A stretch of 5,401 nt of DNA, taken from positions 1 through 5,401 of the forward strand of contig JAFAFM010000130.1 of assembly GCA_023423495.1 (NCBI GenBank). Direction: 5' to 3'. The DNA comes from Armatimonadota bacterium. GTDB lineage: Bacteria > Armatimonadota > Fimbriimonadia > Fimbriimonadales > Fimbriimonadaceae. Below the pieces are notes generated by a model that saw only the letters and a list, made by a program, of their open reading frames with translations, was not told where the DNA came from and did not search any database. This document shows positions 1-4,835 of the stretch, one piece after another (the first letter of the stretch is position 1; the number at the start of each line of letters is the position of its first letter). The position numbers and the translations under genes are program-made.

Positions 1-438
1 ACCCTGCCGACGTTGTCCGGAGAAGCAAAAGACATTCCAGGCATGCTGAAAAAGAAGGGGTTGATTCCAAAGGAGGTCAAGTTCGGCAACCCCGTCTGCG
101 CCATCGGAGTTGGGGAACCGGTTGTTCGAAAAACGGGCAACGGGAAGGGAGGTCGCGCCCAGGAATTGGCTTGTGCGTTCGCTGAAGTGATTGGCGGTCG
201 CGAGGATCTCGCGGTGCTCGCCGCGGGCTCCGATGGAACGGACGGCCCGACGGATGCGGCCGGTGCGCTGGTGGATGGCGGAACGATCGAGCGTGCGCGA
301 TCAGCGGGCTTTGAGGTGCAAGCAACCTTGGCGGCGAGTGACAGCTACCATTTTCATGAGGCAGCGGGAACGCTCGTCAAGACGGGTCCAACGGGCACCA
401 ATATGAATGATCTCCTGATCGTCGTCCGAGCTGGTTAG
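1..438 (+). CDS. Glycerate kinase, MOFRL type (3' part)
   Basis: This is the C-terminal 145 codons of a MOFRL-family glycerate kinase, an ATP-dependent enzyme that phosphorylates D-glycerate in the cytoplasm (TtuD/GckA-like; these make 2-phosphoglycerate). The reading frame is open from base 1, so the true start lies outside the window; the TTG at 13 is not the start. The family is usually a little over 400 residues, so about one third is present. Visible hallmarks are a GKGGRAQE stretch (GGRNQE in many relatives), then AAGSDGTDGPTDAAGA, and near the end LVKTGPTGTNMNDL, which together are the conserved glycine- and aspartate-rich core of the MOFRL domain. The stop TAG at 436-438 lies 6 bp from the stop of the convergent dioxygenase gene. 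Family assignment is strong; the exact substrate and the product isomer are inferred from the family. Confidence 0.93.
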   Translation, partial: TLPTLSGEAKDIPGMLKKKGLIPKEVKFGNPVCAIGVGEPVVRKTGNGKGGRAQELACAFAEVIGGREDLAVLAAGSDGTDGPTDAAGALVDGGTIERARSAGFEVQATLAASDSYHFHEAAGTLVKTGPTGTNMNDLLIVVRAG

Positions 439-444
439 CGCTTC

Positions 445-1314
445 TCAGCAGCTCACGTCTCTGCCTTCGGAACCGAAGATCGCCATGCGCTCTTCAGTGG
501 TTGTCCGCGGTGTTCCTTTGGCCACATAGTGAAACTGCAGAGCGCGGCGACGAGTGTCCGTGCGATTGTGAGGGGTGCCGTGCGGGACAAGCCCGTCGAA
601 TATCAGCAGCCCACCGGCTTTGAGCGGACAGGCGACCGCCTGCCTCTTGCCGAGAATGTCCGTGTCACAAATCTGCCAATCCCGACGATTGAAATGCGGG
701 ACAGGTCCGGATCGATGTCCGCCGGGCAGAAAGTGCATACACCCGTTTTCGGGATAGGTGTCATCCAAGGCAATCCAAACTCCTACAACGTGCGTGCCTT
801 CTGGCAGGTTGAAGTAAGCGTGATCTTGATGCCAGGGCTTTTCTCGGCCAATTCCGGGTGGCTTTAGGAGAGCCATTTCTTGGAACATCTCAGGCTCGGC
901 GCCGAGGAGGTGGCGAACAATGCGGATGAGCCTTGGTTCGTAGGCAACCTGCTCGATGCGAGGATCCAGATCCACAAACCACATTAGCTTGCGTACATAG
1001 TCCAAGCGCTCTTCAGGGGGCAACGACTCTATTTTTCGGGTGGCAAGGTTCTCAAATTGAAGTTGAGTTCGGGATGGGAGATCTCGGACAGTCAGTTGGA
1101 ACAGTGCGTCGAGAAGGTCCGAAACCTCGGAAGGGGAGAAGGCACTGTCGATTGAGACGAACCCAGCATCTCGATATTGGGAATCGATCTGGGATGGATC
1201 CTCGGGCAGTCCATCCAGCGCCTTGACAGTCGCCGCGAAGTCGTAGAGCCCTTCTGGATACTCTTCAGGGGCAATCCTGTCGATGTCCAAAGTTTTTTCC
1301 GTCACAACCTTCAT
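445..1314 (-). CDS. PhyH-family Fe(II)/2-oxoglutarate dioxygenase
   Basis: This encodes a complete 289-residue protein of the phytanoyl-CoA dioxygenase (PhyH) family, cytosolic enzymes that use Fe(II), O2 and 2-oxoglutarate to hydroxylate small molecules. The double-stranded beta-helix core is recognisable. The HxD iron ligands are H162 and D164 in PWHQDHAYF, followed by the strand VVGVWIALDD, the motif NGCMHFLPGGHRSG (190-203), and the distal ligand H245 in DGLVPHGTPHNRT. Arginines 255-257 just after it probably hold 2-oxoglutarate. All metal ligands are present, so the enzyme should be active. The substrate cannot be read from sequence, because this family covers lipid, ectoine, antibiotic and nucleoside hydroxylases. 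The ATG at 1314 is the only good N-terminal start (the next Met is residue 111), but no Shine-Dalgarno sequence precedes it. It lies 35 bp downstream of csoR on the same strand and may be co-transcribed with it. Confidence 0.9.
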   Translation of the reverse strand: MKVVTEKTLDIDRIAPEEYPEGLYDFAATVKALDGLPEDPSQIDSQYRDAGFVSIDSAFSPSEVSDLLDALFQLTVRDLPSRTQLQFENLATRKIESLPPEERLDYVRKLMWFVDLDPRIEQVAYEPRLIRIVRHLLGAEPEMFQEMALLKPPGIGREKPWHQDHAYFNLPEGTHVVGVWIALDDTYPENGCMHFLPGGHRSGPVPHFNRRDWQICDTDILGKRQAVACPLKAGGLLIFDGLVPHGTPHNRTDTRRRALQFHYVAKGTPRTTTEERMAIFGSEGRDVSC

Positions 1315-1349
1315 TATTGGAAGGACGCTTGAAGGTTACAGTTCGGAGG

Positions 1350-1634
1350 CTACTTTAGGAATCGGTTCAGCGTGACGCGAATCTCTTCCCGACGTTCTTC
1401 TGCGGTGTAGGCATTTGGATGGTCGCCTTTGTCATCGTGGCCATAGACGCAGTTTTCTAGGTGGGTCGAGAGCAGAATGACGCCAAGTTGATCTAGCGCG
1501 GCGCGCAAGGCAGAAACCTGGGTCAGGATATCCACGCAGTAGCGCTCCTCCTCCACCATCTTCTTGATGCCGTTAACCTGACCGTTCATCCGGGCAATCC
1601 GATTCAACGCATCTTGCTTGGCTTTATCCTGCAT
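1350..1634 (-). CDS. csoR: CsoR-family metal-sensing transcriptional repressor
   Basis: This encodes a 94-residue all-helical repressor of the CsoR/RcnR/FrmR family (formerly DUF156). Members bind operator DNA as tetramers and release it on binding Cu(I), Ni/Co, formaldehyde or sulfane sulfur. Helix 1 begins RIARMNGQVNGIKKMV (12-27), the family's DNA-facing signature. The ligand pattern is C33, H58 and C62 (YCVDIL and THLENC), with the same spacing as the C36-H61-C65 Cu(I) site of Mycobacterium tuberculosis CsoR. Tyr32 precedes the first Cys as in that protein, and Glu79/Glu80 lie near the second-shell Glu81. The N-terminus lacks the His expected for an RcnR nickel sensor. A copper sensor is therefore most likely, with a persulfide sensor (CstR-like) as the alternative. 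No copA or copZ is visible; the neighbours are a PhyH dioxygenase downstream and a divergent exbD. AAAGGA abuts the ATG and is too close to act as a Shine-Dalgarno sequence. Confidence 0.92.
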   Translation of the reverse strand: MQDKAKQDALNRIARMNGQVNGIKKMVEEERYCVDILTQVSALRAALDQLGVILLSTHLENCVYGHDDKGDHPNAYTAEERREEIRVTLNRFLK

Positions 1635-1641
1635 TCCTTTG

Positions 1642-1647
1642 ATTTTA
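1642..1647 (-). promoter_or_regulatory. Candidate -10 element of csoR (leaderless-type)
   Basis: Read on the minus strand this hexamer is TAAAAT, one base from the consensus TATAAT. It ends exactly 7 nt before the csoR ATG, so transcription would begin at or next to the start codon. No good -35 box is seen at 16-18 bp. The absence of a usable Shine-Dalgarno sequence supports a leaderless reading, but the call rests on one short motif. Confidence 0.35.
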
Positions 1648-1685
1648 GGTTAATTTGCGATTTCGAAGACCTGAAGCGTAGGAAA

Positions 1686-2144
1686 ATGAGGTCTAACTAC
1701 CGGCAGAGTCAGATGAAGTTCAAACGCCGCTCTGAATTGAAGCGCACCAAGATCGAGATTATTCCGATGGTCGACACCATGTTTTTCTTGTTGGTGTTCT
1801 TCATGCTTTCCTCCTTGGCACTTTCGAAGTTGGTCGCAATGCCGGTCGACTTGCCGAAAGCGGGAACTTCAGAACGCATGCAGGAGAATGAGAACCTGGC
1901 GCTATCAGTGGATGCGACCGGACAAGTTTTCCTTGACCGTCAACCGGTATCGGTCGCCCAGTTGGGCACCGCAATCCGCACTGCGGCGGGCAGCAAGGAT
2001 CTGAAGTCGATGACTCTGGTGATCAATGCAGACGAGAAGGCTTCGCATGGCATAGTCGTGCAGTGCATTGACGAAGCGAGAGCCGCTGGCTTAGGCAAGT
2101 TTGCCATCGCCACGCAACAGATAAGCCCAATAGTCAGTAATTGA
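1686..2144 (+). CDS. exbD: ExbD/TolR-family biopolymer transport protein
   Basis: This encodes a 152-residue inner-membrane protein of the ExbD/TolR family, which with an ExbB/TolQ channel couples the proton motive force to outer-membrane transport or envelope work. After a basic cytoplasmic N-terminus (KFKRRSELKRTK), the single membrane helix starts in IEIIPMVDTMFFLLVFFMLSS (about residues 23-43). It carries the essential proton-path aspartate, here D30, in the position of E. coli ExbD D25. The periplasmic part has the expected VDLPKAG segment, the strand LALSVDATGQVFLDRQPV, and the motif LVINADEKASHGIVVQCIDEARAAGLGKFAIAT. I chose ATG 1686 because AGGA lies just upstream. ATG 1713 is possible and would give 143 residues; a TTG at 1614 would overlap csoR and is unlikely. 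The gene is divergent from csoR, and no exbB or tonB is adjacent, so its channel partner must be encoded elsewhere. Confidence 0.9.
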   Translation: MRSNYRQSQMKFKRRSELKRTKIEIIPMVDTMFFLLVFFMLSSLALSKLVAMPVDLPKAGTSERMQENENLALSVDATGQVFLDRQPVSVAQLGTAIRTAAGSKDLKSMTLVINADEKASHGIVVQCIDEARAAGLGKFAIATQQISPIVSN

Positions 2145-2170
2145 CACTCCTCTGCGCTTAGTCTTAAAAT
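2141..2170 (+). promoter_or_regulatory. Sigma70-type promoter for the DUF1579-like gene
   Basis: A perfect -35 box TTGACA (2141-2146) is followed after 18 bp by TAAAAT (2165-2170), one base off the -10 consensus. The -35 box overlaps the exbD stop codon (TGA at 2142-2144). The predicted start of transcription is near 2177, about 23 nt before the next ATG, leaving room for the GGAGG Shine-Dalgarno sequence at 2190-2194. This is the best promoter match in the window and suggests the downstream gene is transcribed independently of exbD. Confidence 0.65.
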
Positions 2171-2194
2171 GAGGCGCGCCCCGAGGCGCGGAGG
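2171..2194 (+). repeat. GC-rich direct and inverted repeat at predicted start site, plus SD
   Basis: GAGGCGCG occurs twice with a 12-bp period (2171-2178 and 2183-2190). Within it, CGCGCC (2175-2180) and GGCGCG (2185-2190) form a perfect 6-bp inverted repeat around CCGA. The last G of the repeat is the first base of the Shine-Dalgarno sequence GGAGG (2190-2194), 5 nt before the ATG at 2200. The repeat covers the predicted start of transcription, so it could be a protein-binding operator. If transcription starts further upstream it would form an RNA hairpin next to the ribosome site. Confidence 0.5.
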
Positions 2195-2199
2195 ACCAA

Positions 2200-2736
2200 A
2201 TGAGACAAATCTTCGTGCTCACCACATTTCTATGCTCAACCGCTTTTGCTGGTCAGGCGATGCAGGCTCTGCCCCCAATGCCTGAACTCGCAAAGATTTC
2301 GTTCTTGGCTGGTAAGTGGACCGGCAATCTAAAGGTTTACGGGATGGGTCCAAACCCGGTGCCGTGCAAGGCAACGTTGGTCGGTAACAAGACTTTGGAT
2401 AATCGCTACATCCAGACGAATCACACCATGGACATGGGAGAGAACGGCAAGATGCAAGGCATGTTCCTAGCCAGCTACGACCAACTTAAAAAGCAGTACG
2501 TGGCATTCTGGTTCGACTCATCAGCCCCTTCGGTCATGGAAATGCGAGGCAACTTCCAAGGGACGAGCTTGATCATGGTTAGCAAACCTGTCGAAGTTCC
2601 AGGGATGCCCGGCCCAATGACAATGCGCACCACTTTCACCAAGAAGTCGAACTCACAATACGATTTCAAGCTGGAATCGAAGGAGGGAGATAAGTGGACG
2701 CCGATGATCGTTGGGGGTTATCGCAAGACAGGCTAG
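2200..2736 (+). CDS. Exported DUF1579-like protein
   Basis: This encodes a 178-residue protein of unknown function resembling DUF1579. It has an N-terminal signal peptide: Arg2, a hydrophobic stretch IFVLTTFLCSTAFA, and a likely cleavage after AFA (residue 17) or GQA (residue 20), so it should act in the periplasm or outside the cell. The mature part starts with the typical FLAGKWTGNL (LxGxW) strand. It continues with alternating beta strands: a TLDNRYIQTNHTM segment, GMFLASYDQLKKQYVAFWFDSSAPSVM in the form this family uses (Y-D--KK-YV--W-DS), then a GPMTMRTTF strand and a final DKWTPMIVGGYRK. This suggests a lipocalin/THAP4-like barrel, which is inference. The start is well supported by GGAGG at 5 nt spacing and by its own promoter. 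It is monocistronic or read through into the next gene 56 bp downstream. Ligand and role are unknown. Confidence 0.75.
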   Translation: MRQIFVLTTFLCSTAFAGQAMQALPPMPELAKISFLAGKWTGNLKVYGMGPNPVPCKATLVGNKTLDNRYIQTNHTMDMGENGKMQGMFLASYDQLKKQYVAFWFDSSAPSVMEMRGNFQGTSLIMVSKPVEVPGMPGPMTMRTTFTKKSNSQYDFKLESKEGDKWTPMIVGGYRKTG

Positions 2737-2792
2737 TAGGTCCGATCTGAATTCTCCGACTCTAGTTTTGTAATTCCGCGTCACAATATGAG

Positions 2793-3761
2793 ATGGAGAT
2801 GGACCAAGAGAAACCCGATTCGAACGTCTTTGAGATTGCCGAAGCGCAGGATTATCCGGTGCAGGCGGCCAAGCGTTCGTACGCAATGCTGGGTGTAGGG
2901 CTTAGTTGCATGCTCATTGGGGCCGCCGCCGTGGTTGCAATCTTGATGATGGCGCCGGGCGTGTTCGTGAAACCACCGCAGAATACGGTTGTCCAGCTTC
3001 CAAAGCAAAATCTGCCTGCAGCGAGTCTCTACACCGAGCCTTCAGTGGATCCATCCACATTCCCTGACCTCCCGTTAACCGAACCTAATGCAGATGGAAT
3101 CGGCAAGTTGCCAACCACACCGCCGGAAGCTTCCGGCCCAGCACAAGCGGGTGCGGGACGCGGAGCTGGCGGAATGCAGGTTCCTCCCATGAATCCGTTT
3201 ACGGGTCCATTGATCTCAGGACCGGTTCCCAACGAATGGCAAGGATCTCCTCCGAGCGGCGAGATTCCATCTGGACCCTCGAACCCGCCACCCGCCAAGC
3301 CTGCCGAAGATGCAACCTTGGTCACGGCAAGATCCAGCGGGGGTGATGCCGAAGGCGATGCTGCGGCGATCGTCTCCGCGCTTCGCAGTTCTGGAGCAAG
3401 CGTTCACACCGCTCCCCACTACGGAACAAATGGAGGAGTTGTCGGCGTGCAGGTAGTGGCGTCGATTCCAGCCAAGTCCATGGACTCCGCGCTCAGCAAG
3501 CTCAAATCAAGCGGAGTAAGCGAGACTGGCAAGTGGTCGGTGTCCAAGTCCGAACGAGCCGAGCGCATCGAAGGAATGTTGTCCGCGCGAGTCCGCGAAC
3601 TCAAGGCCAAGGAAACCGCTCTCCTCGAAAAGTATTATGAAGATGCGACTGAAGTCGTGGTTGTGCGTGAAGAGATTCAGAAGCTGAATCAGGCGATTGG
3701 CGCTTCAAAAGCCGGGCCGAGCAGCAGCGCGGTCATTATCATCGGCGTCGGCAGCTTGTAA
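2793..3761 (+). CDS. Membrane-anchored DUF4349-like protein
   Basis: This encodes a 322-residue protein without a recognised function. A hydrophilic N-terminus of about 30 residues (cytoplasmic if KR at 27-28 obeys the positive-inside rule) precedes one membrane helix at about 31-54. A Pro/Gly/Ser-rich, low-complexity linker then runs from about 60 to 185. The C-terminal part (about 186-322) looks like a diverged DUF4349 domain: DAAAIVSALRSSGASV, a strand VVGVQVVASIPAKSMDSAL (IPA..MD.AL like the family's VPA..F..AL), KLKSSGVSETGKWSVS, a charged coiled coil (about 253-302) with ARVRELKAKETALLEKYYE and VVREEIQKLNQAI, and a last strand SSAVIIIGVGSL. Typical DUF4349 proteins have a further membrane segment after this strand; here the protein ends. 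The start is uncertain: ATG 2793 has no Shine-Dalgarno sequence, and ATG 2799 follows GGAG directly. A weak -10-like TGTAAT is at 2769-2774. purC starts 18 bp downstream. Confidence 0.7.
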   Translation: MEMDQEKPDSNVFEIAEAQDYPVQAAKRSYAMLGVGLSCMLIGAAAVVAILMMAPGVFVKPPQNTVVQLPKQNLPAASLYTEPSVDPSTFPDLPLTEPNADGIGKLPTTPPEASGPAQAGAGRGAGGMQVPPMNPFTGPLISGPVPNEWQGSPPSGEIPSGPSNPPPAKPAEDATLVTARSSGGDAEGDAAAIVSALRSSGASVHTAPHYGTNGGVVGVQVVASIPAKSMDSALSKLKSSGVSETGKWSVSKSERAERIEGMLSARVRELKAKETALLEKYYEDATEVVVVREEIQKLNQAIGASKAGPSSSAVIIIGVGSL

Positions 3762-3766
3762 CTCGC

Positions 3767-3772
3767 CATACT
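3767..3772 (+). promoter_or_regulatory. Weak -10-like hexamer 7 nt before purC
   Basis: CATACT matches four of six bases of TATAAT and ends exactly 7 nt before the purC ATG, in the 18-bp gap after the DUF4349-like gene. No -35 box is evident, and there is no Shine-Dalgarno sequence before purC. Read-through from the upstream gene is an equally good explanation for purC expression. It is listed because the same 7-nt spacing recurs at csoR and before waaA. Confidence 0.2.
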
Positions 3773-3779
3773 TACCGGT

Positions 3780-4682
3780 ATGCCGGAGTTACTGCACACC
3801 GCCCTCGTCGGCTTGCCTCCGCCGAAAGTCGGCAAGGTTCGCGAAGTCTACGAACTCGACGATGCCATGCTGATCGTGGCAACCGACCGGATCTCCGCGT
3901 TCGATGTCGTGATGGCAAATGGAATTCCGGACAAGGGCAAGATTCTCAACCAGATGAGCCGGTTCTGGTTTGACTCGTTGAAGGATATCTGCCCGAACCA
4001 CGTGCTTTCTTACGAAGACTCGGAGGTTGCGGCTCGGTGCCCGAACACTCAACCCGAGCTGGCTGGCAGGGCGATGTTGGCAAAGAAAGCCAAGCCCTTG
4101 ACCATTGAGTGCGTTGCGAGAGGCTATATCACCGGTTCGCTCTACAAGGACTATCGCAATTTCGGTGCGGACATTTACGAGTTAGATTTGCCAGACGGCC
4201 TGCTGGACGGTTCCGCTCTGCCTACACCGATCTTCACTCCCGCCACAAAGGCAGAGGAAGGGCACGACGAGAACATTTCTTTTAACCAGGCTGTCGACCG
4301 TGTCGGATGGGAGGTTGCTGAGCTTGTACGGGAGTGGACTATGGAGTTGTACCGGCGTGCGGCCGATCATGCGCTCAGCAAGGGATTGATCCTCGCCGAT
4401 ACCAAGTTCGAATTTGGAGAAACGGATGATGGAATCATTCTCATCGATGAGGCCTTGACGCCGGATTCCTCCCGCTATTGGGATGCAAGTCTCTACGAGC
4501 CGGGTCGAGCTCAGCCGAGCTTCGATAAGCAGTACGTGAGGGACTATCTAGAGTCCATCAATTGGAACAAGATGCCGCCCGGACCGACGCTTCCAGCGGA
4601 GGTCGTGGCGAATACAAGGGCTAAGTATGTCCAGGCGTTCGAGCTGGTTACGGGACTGCAATTCGTGGATTCCTCGGTTTAA
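3780..4682 (+). CDS. purC: Phosphoribosylaminoimidazole-succinocarboxamide synthase (PurC)
   Basis: This encodes a 300-residue SAICAR synthetase, the cytoplasmic enzyme that joins CAIR and L-aspartate with ATP to give SAICAR in de novo purine synthesis. All signatures are present: the ATP-binding GKVREVYEL (18-26), VATDRISAFDVV (33-44), GKILNQMSRFWF, the CAIR/aspartate site segment KPLTIECVARGYITGSLYKDY, FTPATKAEEGHDENISF, and ILADTKFEFGE followed by LIDEALTPDSSRYW, whose acidic residues bind Mg2+. At 300 residues it belongs to the long, yeast Ade1-like class found in many bacteria, not the short E. coli-type class of about 240 residues. The ATG at 3780 gives the expected N-terminus, although no Shine-Dalgarno sequence precedes it; the next Met is residue 30, already inside the conserved core. 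It follows the DUF4349-like gene by 18 bp, close enough for co-transcription. No other pur gene is in view. Confidence 0.97.
   Translation: MPELLHTALVGLPPPKVGKVREVYELDDAMLIVATDRISAFDVVMANGIPDKGKILNQMSRFWFDSLKDICPNHVLSYEDSEVAARCPNTQPELAGRAMLAKKAKPLTIECVARGYITGSLYKDYRNFGADIYELDLPDGLLDGSALPTPIFTPATKAEEGHDENISFNQAVDRVGWEVAELVREWTMELYRRAADHALSKGLILADTKFEFGETDDGIILIDEALTPDSSRYWDASLYEPGRAQPSFDKQYVRDYLESINWNKMPPGPTLPAEVVANTRAKYVQAFELVTGLQFVDSSV
4668..4679 (+). repeat. GATTCYTCGRTT motif, copy 1
   Basis: GATTCCTCGGTT lies at the very end of purC. It matches the inverted copy at 4806-4817 at 11 of 12 bases and the copy at 4691-4702 at 10 of 12. Because it is inside coding sequence, the match may be partly fortuitous. 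Confidence 0.3.
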
Positions 4683-4690
4683 AATTCATC

Positions 4691-4706
4691 GATTCTTCGA
4701 TTCATG
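4691..4706 (+). repeat. Inverted-repeat left arm (motif copy 2)
   Basis: GATTCTTCGATTCATG, just after purC, is 14/16 identical to the reverse complement of 4802-4817. Of the 16 positions, 14 pair as Watson-Crick and one as G-U, leaving one A-G mismatch at 4704. The first 12 bases are copy 2 of the GATTCYTCGRTT motif. The two arms bound a 127-bp segment that fills most of the gap between purC and waaA. Confidence 0.5.
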
Positions 4707-4726
4707 GACCCGAAGCGGTTCATGAG
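4701..4726 (+). repeat. Stem-loop downstream of purC, possible terminator
   Basis: TTCATGGACC (4701-4710) can pair with GGTTCATGAG (4717-4726) around the loop CGAAGC, giving a 10-bp stem with two G-U pairs. It begins 19 bp after the purC stop, a usual place for a terminator. However, no run of T follows (the next bases are GTTAGGAAGG), so it is not a canonical intrinsic terminator. It overlaps the left arm of the longer inverted repeat, so the two structures are mutually exclusive. Confidence 0.4.
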
Positions 4727-4738
4727 GTTAGGAAGGAA

Positions 4739-4766
4739 TTGGCGCGTTTCCGTTTCGGCTTAAAAG
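4739..4766 (+). promoter_or_regulatory. Candidate promoter for the small ORF and waaA
   Basis: TTGGCG (4739-4744; four of six -35 consensus bases) is followed after 16 bp by TAAAAG (4761-4766; four of six -10 bases). The -10 hexamer ends 7 nt before the ATG at 4774, so the transcript would begin at the small ORF's start codon and run into waaA. This is a moderate match placed in the only sizeable gap before waaA. Confidence 0.4.
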
Positions 4767-4773
4767 CGTAACC

Positions 4774-4830
4774 ATGACTACAAAAGCCCCACAACACGAT
4801 TCAGGAATCGAGGAATCTCAAATCGAGTAA
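4774..4830 (+). CDS. Possible 18-residue leader peptide or small protein
   Basis: ATG 4774 opens an 18-codon frame, MTTKAPQHDSGIEESQIE, ending in TAA at 4828-4830, only 5 bp before the waaA start. The peptide is polar and acidic towards its end, with no hydrophobic segment and no run of one amino acid as in attenuator leaders. It has no Shine-Dalgarno sequence, but a -10-like TAAAAG sits 7 nt upstream, so it could be translated from a leaderless transcript and coupled to waaA. It contains the palindrome CGATTCAGGAATCG (4797-4810) and the right arm of the larger inverted repeat. An ORF of this length can arise by chance, so it is only a candidate. Confidence 0.25.
   Translation: MTTKAPQHDSGIEESQIE
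4802..4817 (-). repeat. Inverted-repeat right arm (motif copy 3)
   Basis: Read on the minus strand this is GATTCCTCGATTCCTG, the partner of 4691-4706 (14/16 identical); positions 4806-4817 are the third GATTCYTCGRTT copy. It overlaps the perfect palindrome CGATTC-AG-GAATCG at 4797-4810, so the right arm could also fold on itself. AATCGAG is repeated directly at 4806-4812 and 4821-4827. Confidence 0.5.
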
Positions 4831-4835
4831 TCCCC

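Noticed and set aside
428..454. GAGCTG (428-433) and CAGCTC (449-454) form a 6-bp inverted repeat across the two convergent stop codons, a possible bidirectional terminator.
   Set aside because: The stem is short, the loop is 15 nt, and there is no T-run on either side, so chance is a sufficient explanation.
529..867. Open frame of 112 codons on the plus strand.
   Set aside because: It lies entirely antisense to the PhyH dioxygenase gene, whose motifs are intact, and its translation shows no recognisable family.
1639..1667. Possible exbD promoter TTGATT (1639-1644), 17 bp, TTCGAA (1662-1667).
   Set aside because: The -10 match is poor (TTCGAA against TATAAT), so no exbD promoter is called.
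1614..1685. In-frame upstream extension of exbD from a TTG at 1614.
   Set aside because: It would overlap csoR on the other strand and run through the divergent control region, adding 24 residues not typical of ExbD; ATG 1686 has a nearby AGGA.
3029..3325. Open frame of 98 codons on the minus strand, rich in Gly and Pro.
   Set aside because: It is a mirror of the low-complexity Pro/Gly linker of the DUF4349-like gene on the plus strand.
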